From contig SJRY01000138.1 in assembly GCA_011319805.1 (NCBI GenBank), positions 1 through 64,000 on the forward strand: a DNA stretch of 64,000 bases. Direction: 5' to 3'. This document shows positions 12,437 through 24,011 of this stretch, one piece after another. The notes beneath the pieces are model-generated. The model saw only the letters and a list, made by a program, of their open reading frames with translations, searched no databases and had not been told where the DNA came from. Source of the DNA: Macrocybe gigantea (Eukaryota > Basidiomycota > Agaricomycetes > Agaricales > Callistosporiaceae). Numbering within the stretch: the first letter of the stretch is position 1; each line of letters opens with the position of its first letter. The translations under genes were made by a program, and so were the position numbers.

Positions 12437-12442
12437 CACGTG
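12437..12442. promoter_or_regulatory. CACGTG element upstream of squalene synthase
   Basis: GTCACGTGAT lies 17 bp upstream of the 68-residue orphan start and about 130 bp upstream of the squalene synthase ATG. It fully matches the yeast Cbf1-type RTCACRTG consensus. Confidence 0.5.
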
Positions 12443-12569
12443 ATGTTAATGCAATGCAACCTTACGACTTTTTGGCGTGGGCCAGGGCCGAAAAAAAGAC
12501 ATCATGCAACATTATTGCCGCTCCTTTTCTGTTTTCTAACCAGCTCTCACCCGTTCCTTTCTGCCGACT

Positions 12570-14339
12570 ATGGCTCTTCGAAACTGGATCCTTCTGCTCA
12601 TCACACATCCTTTAGAGTTCAGGACTCTCTTACAATTCTATCTCTATCATGAGCAAAAACGCGATATTGCAGCCACGCAGGAGCATCCCACTTCCGGCTG
12701 GGACAGAAAGTCTATGCGTCGTTGCTGGGAGTTTCTTGACCAGACCAGTCGAAGCTTTTCCGCTGTAATCAAGGAATTGGATGGGGATCTTGCGAGAACG
12801 GTATGACGTCTCTTCCTTGCTTGACTCTATCCTAGGAGGGTCGCGGCGCGTCCATCACACTTGCATCGGTGACACGCGTCTTTTCTTCAACTCATGTTCT
12901 TCCCCATTAGATATGTCTTTTTTATCTTGTCCTCCGTGGCCTGGACACCGTCGAGGATGACATGACTATCCCGGATGAAGTTAAACAGCCTATACTCAGG
13001 TCGTTTCACGAGCATACCGTGACGCCTGGCTGGAACTTTGATGGCTGTGGACCGAACGAAAGGGACAGACAGCTTCTAGTGGAATACGATACAGTGGTAG
13101 ATGAAGTTAATCGCCTGACTCCTGTGTATGCTCTGCTATTCCTTGCCGTTCTTGCACTGATGACTTCTTTTCTTCTCAGCTACCGAGAGGTCGTCATCGA
13201 CATCTGTCGCAAAATGGAGACCGGCATGGCCGACTACGCGCATAAGGCTGCAACCACCGGATCAATATACCTAGAAACCATCGCTGAATACGACCTGTAT
13301 TGTCATTATGTTGCAGGCCTCGTCGGAGAAGGTGTCTCTCGCCTCTTCTCTGTCTCTGGCAAGGAAGCACCATGGATAGGCGATCAATTGGAATTGTCGA
13401 ATTCTATGGGACTTCTTTTGCAGAAAACAAACATCATACGTGACTTCCGGAAGATGTCGATGAACTTCGTTATTTCTGGCCTCGCGAAATATGGGGCAGA
13501 AAAGAATATGGATTCACCGATATGAAGGAGATGTGTGCTCCCGAAGCCACTGAGCGTGCAACTTGGGCTCAGAGCAGCATGGTGCTTGATGCTCTGAGGC
13601 ACGCGAGTGATGCTTTGGACTATCTTCGATTGTTAAAGAACCAAAGCGTCTTCAACTTTTGCTCCATCCCGGCCACTATGGCGATCGCAACCCTCGAGCT
13701 TTGCTTCATGAATCCAGCCATGTTTCAAGGAAACATCAAGATTCGCAAAGCTGAGGCCGCGAGGGTAATACAGACACCTGTGTTTCGCCTGCACGATTCT
13801 GACAATTTTCTAGCTCATTATGCGATCCACCAACCCTCGTGAAGTCGCACTGGTCTTCTGCGAGTATGCACGTAGAATCCACGCCAAAGCCGTCCCTTCT
13901 GATCCAAATTTCCTTCAAATTTCGATCGCATGTGGCAAGGTACTCTAAAACGAATTCTTGTTGAAATCGCGCTCTGTTTACATATAAACAGATCGAGCAA
14001 TGGCGAGAATCTCATTACCCTTCGTTTGTTCAACTCATAGAGGGTGCGAACGGAGTCCAGCAAGCCCTTAATGGTGACGACCCTCGTGCACAAGTCGTAC
14101 GACGGGAACAGGAGCTTGACGCCGAACTCGCAAGCAAGAAGCGAGTTGACGACATCAAAAACGGGATGCTCAAGAATGGTTCTACGAAGATTACTCTCAA
14201 AACTCGTGACGGCGCCATGGGCGAACTGATGATGTACGTAGGTGGAGCCTTTTTCCTCATCATAGCAGTCTGTTGCAGTGTCGTTTGGCTGGTAGTCAAA
14301 CTTTCTGCTGAGGTACCACCGCTTGACATCCCTTCATGA
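12570..14339 (+). CDS. ERG9: Squalene synthase (farnesyl-diphosphate farnesyltransferase)
   Basis: Condenses two farnesyl diphosphates to squalene at the ER, the first committed step to ergosterol. The start MALRNWILLLITHPLEF is followed by the first Asp-rich motif in LRGLDTVEDDMT, YCHYVAGLVGEG, NSMGLLLQKTNIIRDF, then a second acidic motif. NFCSIPATMAIATLELC and STNPREVALVFCEYARRIHAKA follow, and a C-terminal membrane anchor (FFLIIAVCCSVVWLVV) about 20 residues before the stop. Introns fall near 12801-12909, 13121-13180, 13766-13812 and 13939-13991. At GG 13449-13450 one G seems missing: adding it restores REDVDELRYFWPREIWG, linking the second Asp motif to the rest. The gene is essential in yeast, so error is likelier than loss. 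Confidence 0.92.
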
Positions 14340-14458
14340 TCCTTCGGACGACGGAATAGACAGATATCTGTTATCTTCGTAGGATATTATTTCACACATT
14401 GTACTGTACATAACCTGCGTCGCGTTTATTCAATTCCGCGTGATCTGGATGGCGCGAC

Positions 14459-14464
14459 CACGTG
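14459..14464. promoter_or_regulatory. CACGTG element upstream of MMS22
   Basis: CCACGTGAT (ATCACGTGG on the minus strand) lies 83 bp before the MMS22/Mus7 start codon, in the gap after squalene synthase. Confidence 0.45.
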
Positions 14465-14546
14465 ATTGTCAGCTGCTCAGCCAGCGCTTGCAACTCGTTA
14501 CAATATCCTCGATCAACATATCCATTCGAATTGCCTACATATCGAC

Positions 14547-17500
14547 ATGAGCCACGACTATGTCGAATCGTCCGACGTTGATGAACGAGAAGAGCTACTG
14601 GCTTCTTTCATACCTCTGCAGTACCATGTCACTTCACCACGCAAGAGAGTGAAGGTTCTTTTGTAGTTTTCTGCCGATTTTGACGCGATTTCTTACAGGA
14701 GCACCAGGCAGATCATCCTTCTTCGGTAGCACTGATGCCAATTGCTCCCTCCACAACTGTACGGACCGCGTTTATCCCGACAAGTAATCCTCAATTGCTG
14801 CTTGCACTACCAGGAGAAAGGGATGGCCATGGTAAGGTCACTTTCGCTCCGAACAATGCTGGTGATTGTCATATCAGTTCCGCCCGCAAAGCCGAGCGAA
14901 TAGTCGATGAAACCCGCTATCCTGATGCCCAAGCACCTGCTTCCAGGCCGTCTTTCTCAGGCCTTGTTACACCACCCACCACCGCCCATTCTGGAGCCAG
15001 CTTATCCCCAATCCGACCAACGTCTTGGAATTCCCCACCTTCTTCATCTTCAGATGCGCTTTCACTGTTCGGCTCATCGCCTCCAAACCACGTGCCCTCA
15101 ACTCCAGTCCGATCGCATCGTGTTGCGAAGTGGCCAGTGATTCGTAGTGCCGATGGTGGGAGTACCCATTCCGTACCAGTCAGTCGAGAAAGAATGTTGC
15201 CCCATGCGCCTTCGCCGCTGTCCAACAGCCATCTCGTGGCAGGTATCTCGACCACGTCGCATTCTAGAATCGGAGGTGCCAGTGATTCGGAGGCTGTCAT
15301 GTCCGTGGCCGATAATCCACCTGATGAACCCCGGTATCGATTTCGTCAGCGCGCTATCAACCAACTCAAACCGTATACTGTTGAGAAAATTCAGTACAAG
15401 TATGCTCTGCGTTCAAACCCAGATGCTGTTGTCAAGTTCCGCAGTCCCAAAGCTAAGCGTCATGACGCACATCGTCGATCAGATGCAGAAGATGCAGAAG
15501 ACGACGGGGACAGATGGTCCAGTGAAGGCGAGACTAATGGGCAACGACAACACCGATTGTCGATATACTCTTCACCGAGTAATAGTGCATCAATCATTTT
15601 CCCTGAGATTCTTCAGGACCTGCCGTCGACCGAGGACGAGACAGATGGATCTAGTTCAATATCATTAGGGGCAAAGAGATTCCGCAAGACCGAAAGGCTT
15701 AAGATTGCAAAGAGAAAGGGTCCCGATATGAGACTCGAGAAATTCCCGCTGCCTGCAGAGCTAGAAGGCACTGAAAATGGTGACGATATCGAAGTAATCT
15801 TAAAACCAACGGAAGACCTTCAGGTACCGCTTTCCCTCGCCTTACATACGCCCTTTCTAACTGGAACTAGGGTTCTTCGCTCCCAACTCCTACCGATGAA
15901 TATCTGAGAAGTGGTCCTCCAAGGCTTTCTGATTCTTCGTCTCCTTCAGGAGCTTCACAGAGTGATGATTACGGTGTGCGACCCTATTCGCCAGCTTCTC
16001 TGCTCGAATCTCCTCGTTCCGTTCAACCGCCCGGAGCTCTTTAGGTCTCGAAGCGAGTCAGGCCGATGAAAATGATGAGGATGATGTACATAACGTCTTA
16101 GACAGAAAACGGCTCAAGGCACTCAACAGAATGGTCCCGGCGTTCATGGTGAAAAAGCTTATCTCCGCGAACAAACGGCGGGAACCCAGGCGATCGTCTT
16201 CACCTAGTACCCAGGACGAAGACGAAGACGATCCGCTTTTGCCGGGACGGACGAGAAAGTGGCGAACAGATCGTCCCAAAGACATAAGGGAAATCAAAGG
16301 CGATACCGAAAGCTCCGACGATACCGACGATACAGATGGCAGTATACTTGATCTTCCCTTTCAGGCTTACGACTTTCCCAACGAGGCTTTAGATGGAAAC
16401 CCGCCGCCGCAGGTCGAATTAACGGACAGCGATAAAGATGATCTTGACTCAGATTCGGCGGCTGACGATGAAGCTACCAGAACCTACCATGTCGGAAAAC
16501 CTAATCCCAAACATTCTGCGCTAAAGAGGCGTCCACGGGAGGAAAGCCTAATTGATTGGATGTTGTCTGGGAAGCGGACAATTGGGTCGAAAAAGGCTGC
16601 ATCAGGCAAGAAGCGGAAGAAAATCGATGTTGCAGTTGGAGGAGGTAGGCGAATGGGCAATGCCCAGCAGAGCATATTGCCCTTTCGATCGTCAACTGCT
16701 CCCAGAATGGCTCCTCGTAAAATCATGTCCGCTAGCTTGGTCGCGGATACTTCGTTGGAGTATGCAAACGTGACATACACGGACACTAGCGATGTTCTTC
16801 CGGGTGCAACACGAAAGCGAAAACGCTCAAATGGAAGGAATCGTCCCCGCGATGTGTACACATTTGCCTCAGGACATACCTACATCGCGACAGGGCGCAA
16901 AGATAGAGTCATGGTCACTGTTGACATCGAGGATGAGACTTTCGACACAGCATTGGCTCCATCTTGGGGTGATAGTCGGTCGCAGCCTTGCAAGGATGGC
17001 CTTGCAAATGACTTGAAATCTTTGACCCATCACGGAGCTCAGGCCAGGATGCGGAAGACAGCTGCTCAGGAAACACGTTTGGACATCCGCGGCGATTTTG
17101 ATATCCCAGTCTTGCATTCTGGCCTTTGTTTCGGCCCTAGCACTTACCTTGCGAAGGGTGGCCTCCATGATTTCATAGAGACTTTTTCCGGCCGAGGCGA
17201 ACCGACGACCCCGATTACGAGGATTATATGCGGTGCAGAATTTGGGCCCTCTATGCATGCCTCAGACTTCTCGCGTTCCCTATGTAGAGTTTTCGACGGG
17301 CTTTTTGACCTCATTGCCGACATGCCGGATCCGAGATTGCTAGACGAATGGCGCACCAATGTAGCCCAGATCTCCCAACTTGCCTCTTGGCTCCTTTCTT
17401 CTGCAAGCCCGGATAGGCGTGTCTTCCTCCAGGACAGCGTTTGCCAATGCAGTTTGCAAGCAATTTCTCGTCTGCGGAGGCTGGTCCTCACCACGTTTTC

Positions 17501-20141
17501 GATAGACATTCCAGCTCTTTTATTTTGCTGGTTTGTCGTGGAAATGTTAGCTCGAATAGGCTTGTCATTAGCCTCAAATCCTCTTCTCGAATCACTCTCG
17601 CTATTGGTGGAATTCCTGCTCCTTATAGGCTTCAAAAAAGTCATGACACCCATTTTAGAAGGACATCGTCTTGATAGTTCGACGAAGGAGCAATATGGTG
17701 CGGAGTTGTGGATCTGTACCTTCCATCTCCTTAATCAGCTGCATACCATCAATAACGCAAATTCCACGAATGCACATCCCTTTTGGTCAATAGTCAGAAC
17801 TGGTCTAGAAAAGACTTGCCGGGGCAAGTCCCACCTAGAAACAAGCGAGATCATGTGGCATGCAATCTTCGGTTTGTGTGCGCTGACACAGTTTTCGGTT
17901 CATGGTATGACCACGTCGGCCTCTCGGTTGCCTGCATCCTGGGACGTAGCGGCCTTTGCATTGAAGCAAGTCCGCTTGACAGCGGATTTGATCTCTGATC
18001 GTGAATTGCCCAGCTCTGCCTTGGACAAACGTGACGAATACATCGGATTGATCACTCTTCGCTGTTTTCAGCTGTGGTACCGCTGGCACTGGCGATTGAC
18101 CGAAGCGTCAGTTCTGTTCAATACACTTGCAGAAATTTTCCGGAGTAGGAAGTTTGCCAGTTTGCGGCATGAAAGAGCAGAATATCCCGCTTTTATGTTG
18201 AACGGTGATTGGAACCTTCTTTCCCAACCGAACCATCGCGATTCTGCCTTCACCCTTTTCCTCAAACTCATGGTCCAAGCAGTGGGAGATGCGAGCGGCG
18301 ATTCCTCGTCCAGAGCCAAGAAGCTATTGTCGCTTGCCGTACCTATCGGTTCCTTACCTTTTTCCAAATCCAAGCCTGTGACAATGCAGGAGTTGTCGAT
18401 GCTATACAACCGACTCAGCGCAGTCGCAATCAGTATCCATCTTGACCCTGCGCACCATACCTCTCGTGTCACACACGCTCGAAGTTATGTCAAATTTTCT
18501 GATGCAGATGACATGACTCGCATCGCAGTAATCCGTGGCATGATGAATCTTGCGATCCTCATGCTGAGGTCGAAATTGCCGTTGGATCCTATCGCAGACT
18601 GGATCCGGGAAATGGCAGGCGTACTTGTGGAGGAGTGCAAAGAATTACAGGTGCTCAGTCACAACACTGTTAGCGGTGCTAAAGAGAAAACACGCCTCGT
18701 GATACAAATAGTCCTGGGATCTGTCCGTAAGGTATTCGATGCCCATCTTGCGAACCACGAATATCCTGAGCCGGCATTGTTGAGTAAGTCTGGCACTCTG
18801 GCGTTTGTGCACACCATTGACTTTACAAGCAGCAAGCCTATGCAAACTTCTTCTCAATCAGTCTCTTGTGGAGGAACGCCAGACGAGTGAAGAAATACGA
18901 AGACTCTGCGAATCACTACTGAATGCAAGGCTGGCAGTCTTGCCTCCCCCAGAACGACCTAGGATTCTTGTCGCCTCGAATCAGGAGAGTCAAGAGAGCC
19001 AAGATGAATTCGGAGTGATGGAGTTCAATTTTGACGATCCGGCCTTGATTGCAGCGCTTGATACGGCTAGCAATCTTGCTCCTCCAGTATTCGATTATCA
19101 GCCAAAAGAGCAGGCCCTCCTCAAGGTTCGCCGTCCTTCTCTACGAGTCATGAAACGATAGGCATATCCTGCTCTATAGGCTCTTTCTACCTCGCAGCTC
19201 CTTTGGATTTCTTGGCGCGCGTTCAGGAAGGCGGTCGAGAATCTAAACGACGACGTCCAAATTGGTACCATGTATCACATTGATGGCTGGCTCAGCTGCT
19301 GGCTCGGCTGTGCGGCTGCTTTGGTTCGCAATGGTGTAAAGGCAAGCAACTTTCCATCCTTGGGTAATTTCTTAAGCGTTTGATGTCATGCAGTCCTGGC
19401 ACGTTATCTTGAATCCGTTGGAAACGATATGGGCCGAAATCGAGACAAGGCCTTGGAGTCGACGTATTGATTTAGCAGTCATGGTTCGGATCCTACGTCT
19501 GGATCCCATGACATTCACGGTCGGTCAAATTGCAATCTCTATGCAGTTGATTGCTGAGGGTCGATAAAGACGTATTATGACCGCTATATGCAAGTCCTGG
19601 CCGACTGCCTTGTATGTCTAGAGGGCGCAGTCGAACATGAATTCGTCCAGCTCTTCTTGTCCTTTGGAGGGTATCGATGGACCCTCTTGGACGGCTTTTC
19701 GGAGGGATACGACACCGACTATGCTCGATTTCAGGACCTGCGTCAGTCTTTACTCCAAAGTGAGTTAGGGGCACATTCGCTGAGGCAGCTGGTTCTCATC
19801 GCCCTCGCAGCTCTCCTGGGGAATCTAGCAGCCAGTTTTCGTCCTGGTGCTACGTCAACCGTCGAGGACAAGGCAAAGCATACAAAGCTCTGTGTCAGAA
19901 TGTTGAGCACTCTGCAGAAGGAACTCACAGTAAGCCATGGGGCTGCTAAGTTGCTGGATTAAGCTGAATTATTTTCATTTTCCCGGAACAGCAATGTAGA
20001 GCGAATGGTCTTCGACACGCTGCCTATCTAGAATGGTGCAAGACGGTTCTACGATTGTTGCGGTCTGTTCCAGAACTCACGTCGCGACCAGATATCGCAG
20101 CAGTTCTTCCTCAAGACGATGCTTTGTGGTTCATCGCGTAG
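14547..20141 (+). CDS. MMS22: Mus7/MMS22-family DNA repair protein
   Basis: Mus7/Mms22 acts with Rtt101/Rtt107-type cullin ligases to rescue stalled replication forks. The start MSHDYVESSDVDEREELLA is followed by a disordered Ser/Pro region, then the family signature YRFRQRAINQLKPYTVEKIQ with YALRSNPDAVVKF near 15330-15440. An acidic/basic stretch contains SLIDWMLSGKRTIG and QQSILPF, then VYTFASGHTYIA, and a long helical C-terminal half. One exon of about 2.7 kb (16131-18785) is uninterrupted. Introns lie near 14653-14699, 15823-15869, 18786-18830, 19126-19180, 19336-19393, 19519-19568 and 19930-19992. The last residues are PQDDALWFIA. One G seems missing at GG 16033-16034, the only frame break found in this large gene. 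Confidence 0.85.
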
Positions 20142-20231
20142 TCTTTGTAGTCTTTGTGTGCCAGCGTTACACCTCTATTGTACATTTCCATGTAAATTAT
20201 GACGCGCAACGTGATACGAACGGTCCGGCAT

Positions 20232-20603
20232 TTAACTGTCGGACGATGATTCTTCCGGCGACTCTGGCGGGTTGAGCTGTGCGGCCACTGTCATGAATCT
20301 ATCGATCGTATTATCAGCGATTGAAAATCCACCGCAAGACCGGAAAAAAAGATCTTTGTACTTGGCTGCATCTAGACCGGCAAAGGTGCGCATAGCGTGA
20401 AGGTCGACTTGCAACTGTTCGCAAAGATCGGCTGTCTGGGCGATGGCTTTCGACATCCTGCCAAGGCTGCCTGCCAGTTGGTAATAAAGCCGGTCTTTGG
20501 CCTGCGTCGCGCTCGTCGGGGCCGAGTTACCGTAGCTGTTCAACATGCCGGCAAAATGCAGAACAACGGTCACGCATACCACGCGACCCTCTTCTATTTG
20601 CAT
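20232..20603 (-). CDS. Small orphan protein, about 105-123 residues
   Basis: An open frame with two possible starts: ATG 20603 (MQIEEGRVV) or ATG 20546 (MLNSYGNSAPTSATQ). The second looks better because the first 19 codons resemble an intron or leader. The body has two helices, DRLYYQLAGSLGRMSKAIAQ and ADLCEQLQVDLHAMRTFAGL, then an acidic end PEEDSS-like (ESPEESSSDS). I do not recognise it. It is convergent with MMS22, 90 bp away. It could be a small subunit of a coiled-coil complex. An upstream exon cannot be excluded. Confidence 0.55.
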   Translation of the reverse strand: MQIEEGRVVCVTVVLHFAGMLNSYGNSAPTSATQAKDRLYYQLAGSLGRMSKAIAQTADLCEQLQVDLHAMRTFAGLDAAKYKDLFFRSCGGFSIADNTIDRFMTVAAQLNPPESPEESSSDS

Positions 20604-20898
20604 GTGTGTATGTATGTGTATGTATGATCAATAAGCCAGACGTTTTATTGCATTAGCATAAAGAAAGATTTTCGTGAGGACATGCGAGTATGCGAAGAGC
20701 AAAGACAAAATGGTACTTGAACAGATACTGATATCCAGAGGGCGAACAAAGGAAAGCGAATTGAAGAGGAAATAGCTGAATGGGGTCACGAGTACAACAC
20801 GAGTACAGCGAGGATAATTACAGGGCCGCATTTTTTTTTTAAAAAAGAATCGGCTAGCCGAGAGTAACTTTCTTTTTTATACTGATGGCGCCACGATC
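20604..20898. other. Intergenic region with T10/A6 tract
   Basis: 295 bp between two minus-strand genes. It contains tttttttttt followed by aaaaaa at about 20831-20847 and a short inverted repeat ggctagcc just after it. These could mark the 3' end of the next gene, but this is not proof of a terminator. Confidence 0.35.
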
Positions 20899-23678
20899 CT
20901 AGATGGACAAGGGTGGAACGGAAGATGAGAAACCATGAGAGCGTTGAGTGGATGCCGAGCTACGTGACTTTGAATTGGGATGGTGGTGATGAGTATGATA
21001 CTGATGATGCTGGTACTGATGGGGTGGGCCGCAGCTTTTCCTTTTTAATTTCCGTTCTCGACGCGATTCTTTGCGAGTTTTCTGGGGATAATGATTGTTG
21101 TTATGCGGTGCGTGGTTGTGAGGGGGAGGGTGGTTGGGCGGAGTCCTGTCGCCGTCGCGGACGGGAAAGATGACGGGTGAGACGACGACGCTCATCTTGC
21201 GCGAGCGCCGGGTGGCACGATTCGGCGCCTTGTTCTGCCACAGCATGGTGCTGAGAGGACTCGATTTCATCATGCTGCCATAGTCGGTCTTGGACTGGGC
21301 ATCGCTGACGACGCCGTTTTCGCGTGTCTGCCGAAAGGCGCCAACAGAGATGACGTCCCAACGTGCGAGGTGCTTGACCTGCTTGCGCGATTCGTCTTCG
21401 CTGGTGACGATGGGCGAGTCCGAGGGCTCGGGGTCGAGGAAAGACGCTTCCAAGACGTCGTCGAGGTCCACGGGCTCTGCCGCGGGTGTCGACGAGGACG
21501 GGCTGTCGACGATCTCGGCCGAGGACGGCAGCGAGTATGCCAAGGATGACTTTTTCGCGAAAATGTGTTTACGCAAGGACTGTTCGATCTAAGATGCACC
21601 GATAACGGATTAGACTCGCAGAACGACAGGCGAATAAACTCACGGAGCCATAGCGCTCGGATGCCGCTCTGGGCCGGCGGAACCTCGGGTGCGGAGAAGG
21701 CACTTCTTTGTGCGAATCGTCAATGATCGCCATTTTGATGTCTTTTTCGGGTTCAAAATGGCCGGAGCGAGGACCGGCGCCAGGGACTGAGGACTGAGGA
21801 TGGGACTCAAACTCGTCGTGGTCATCCGAGTCCCAAAAGACCTTGCCAGATAGAATGTCGGACGGCTTCGGCGAGTCGAGACTGCGAGACCCAAACAGCC
21901 TGACGTCACGAGGGCCGGGGCTGGGACTCATGGTGGACATGGGATTGATGGCAGAGACGCTGAGGGGAAAGTTGAAAAGCCTCATGGCGCGTTCGTTGGG
22001 AAGATCGTCCTCACCGACGAGCTCCTCATCGGTGGTGTCGCCGTCAGCTTCGTCCGCACCTTCTTCATATCCGCCGTCGTCGACGTCCAGAGACTCCATC
22101 TCGACATCGCTCTGGGTAGAGGACATGCTGATGGCATCATCGACGAAGCGCGCGAGATTGGCTTCAAAGTCGACGTCGATGATGCCTTGGCCGTCGTTTA
22201 GGCCGTTTGTGAACATGATCTGGCCATCCAAGCCTTCGGTGACCTCGAAGGGAAGATTCTCCCGGTACATGATAGGCAAGGGACTGGAAACGTCTCCAAA
22301 GGAAGCGGAATCGAGGCCGGATTGGTCGCCATCATCGGCATCGGCATGATGGTGGTCGTCGGAATAGGAACTTGTGCTGCTGTTCTGCGAGTCAGAGAGA
22401 TTGGCAAAGAAGAGATCGGCATCGAAGCCAGATTCATCGTCGTCTTCGGACCAACCGGTGGCGACACCGACGTAGCGAGTGTCGGAGCTTTTACCATCTG
22501 TTTCTTCCTCGTCCTCAGCTTCTTGCTCTTCTTGCTCTTCTTCGTCATCGTCGTCATTGGAATCGCTGGCATCGCAGGCGGGTTCCATCTCGATATCGCT
22601 GAAACCGACACTCTTCTTACGGGGTCTGATGACCCAAGCGTTGTGGTGATCTCTTTTCGTCTGGGGATCGTCGCCGAGGAGCTCACGACGGACGCGGGCC
22701 TTGTTACGCATCTCGGAGCGGATAAAGTTTTCTTCCTCGGCACGAATGTCAGAATCGCTGTCGTCAAAGCTGGACGCATCGGAGGCGGAGGTGGTGGCAT
22801 CGGAGGAGGAAGATGCGCGAGAAGAAAGAACAGAAGCGGGTACAAAGGTAGGGAACTGGGTGGAGCGAGCATCGTCGTCGGAATGGTGACGACGATCAAC
22901 GTCGCTAAGTTCAGACGAGGATGACTCTGTGGTGCTGCGGGCGACGAGACGGCGGCGCTTGGCGGATTTTTGGGTGCGGAGGGGCCGTTTGTGCTTGTTG
23001 GCGTAGACGGGTTTGGGTGTTGGGGGCTTTCGGGCAGCCGGGACGACGGATTTGGGCGGGCGGCCTCTTCGACGGGGAGGCTGTGCAGTACGTGATTGGG
23101 TGGAGAGAGTGGAAGTAGATTGAATGGAAATGGAGGTGAAGAAGGCGTCGCCGTCGTTTTCTGTGGCGAACGTCGTCTCTGTGTGATTCGAGGACTTTTT
23201 CGGAGCCGATGGCGCGCGCCGCTTGCCAAGCATGCTCTGGGGAACGGTGAGCCTGATCTTGAGAGACGGCTTGGGGGACGGAAGTGGCGGGGTGGGGCGA
23301 GGAGTGGAGATGCCAGCTGCATGGAGGGCGCTGAGCTGGGTCATGGAGATGGGCGTGTTGGGTGGGGGCAGGAGGGGCTGCCTGTTGTCGCAGGTGCACT
23401 CGCCATCGCAGACGGGACAGATGTCGTTGTCCTCGTCTTCGTCGGCGACGAGGCCTATGGTATGGGAGGAAGGCGACGAGGGCAGATGGCGATGTGAGGT
23501 ATAAGCTGCGGGTGAGGCATGGTGAGACGATACGATAAGATATGAAGGTGAGAAGACGAGGATGAGGTGAACAGGTAATGGGAATGAGTGGGTGGGCGAG
23601 TGTGGGGGACGATGGGGACGGAGACGTGGCGGTGAGGAGGAGGAGGAGATACTCACTGGAATTCTGAGTGACGGGCAT
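20899..23678 (-). CDS. Long disordered nuclear-type protein with CPVCDGECTC motif; function unknown
   Basis: The start MPVTQNS at 23678 is chosen because its splice phase (intron about 23511-23656) joins the long frame, whereas an upstream ATG at 23698 does not. The N-terminus has the cysteine motif ICPVCDGECTC, a possible small zinc knuckle. There follow Pro- and Lys-rich segments (RRRGRPPKSVVPAARK, an AT-hook-like GRP core), long Asp/Glu/Ser runs, and a C-terminal part (SLRKHIFAKKSSLAYSLP, ARWDVISVGAFRQTRE) ending in His-rich residues. An intron at about 21590-21642 links the two large exons. The layout of a CxxC knuckle plus acidic stretches faintly recalls fungal Ifh1/Crf1 coregulators, but I cannot confirm this. 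It has high GC and is nearly intron-free, unlike its neighbours. Confidence 0.6.
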
Positions 23679-24011
23679 TGCAGCGTGTTATGGAACATGA
23701 GTTGGGGAATGGATCCAGGATGGCGAACAGCAAAAAGTTTGGCCAGATGAAAGCAACAGCCAAAATATTTTATTATTATTATTATTATTATTATTTCAGC
23801 TCGGTCGTGTGACCCTTTATATTATCTGATAAGATCAAATCAAATTCAAAATACACACAAATCGATGAGGTGCTTTCGAGCACATCTCAACTCATCCTTG
23901 CTTTTATTATAAACATGGGAATCATGACCTCTCCATCTCTCTCGTCGGTACATTCGTCTGCTCACAGGAGGTGACTACTCCTCGTCGTCAACTGACAGAA
24001 TTTAGAACCAA
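23679..24011. promoter_or_regulatory. Divergent promoter of the CPVCDG protein and sulfite reductase beta
   Basis: 333 bp between two large divergent genes. It holds a TTA/ATT microsatellite (separate entry), the short AT-rich stretch tttatattatctgataag near 23815, and C/T-rich sequence before the plus-strand ATG. No CACGTG element is present, although Cbf1-type sites control sulfur genes in yeast. Confidence 0.5.
23769..23795. repeat. Trinucleotide microsatellite (TTA/ATT), about nine units
   Basis: An uninterrupted run of about nine ATT units in the divergent promoter between 23678 and 24012. Its length may vary between strains. Confidence 0.9.

Noticed and set aside
19342..19393. A GC-AG intron in MMS22 (donor gcaagc)
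   Set aside because: A normal GT donor six bases upstream (gtaaag at 19336) keeps the same frame and gives an equally good protein, so a GC donor is not needed.
20831..20860. T10/A6 tract and ggctagcc palindrome as a transcription terminator
   Set aside because: Eukaryotic genes do not use hairpin-T terminators for Pol II, and no Pol III gene is visible beside it.
22198..23322. A 374-codon minus-strand frame and other long frames on both strands here
   Set aside because: They overlap the CPVCDG protein in other frames. Their Pro/Ser/Arg-rich make-up is what GC-rich, repetitive coding sequence yields by chance.
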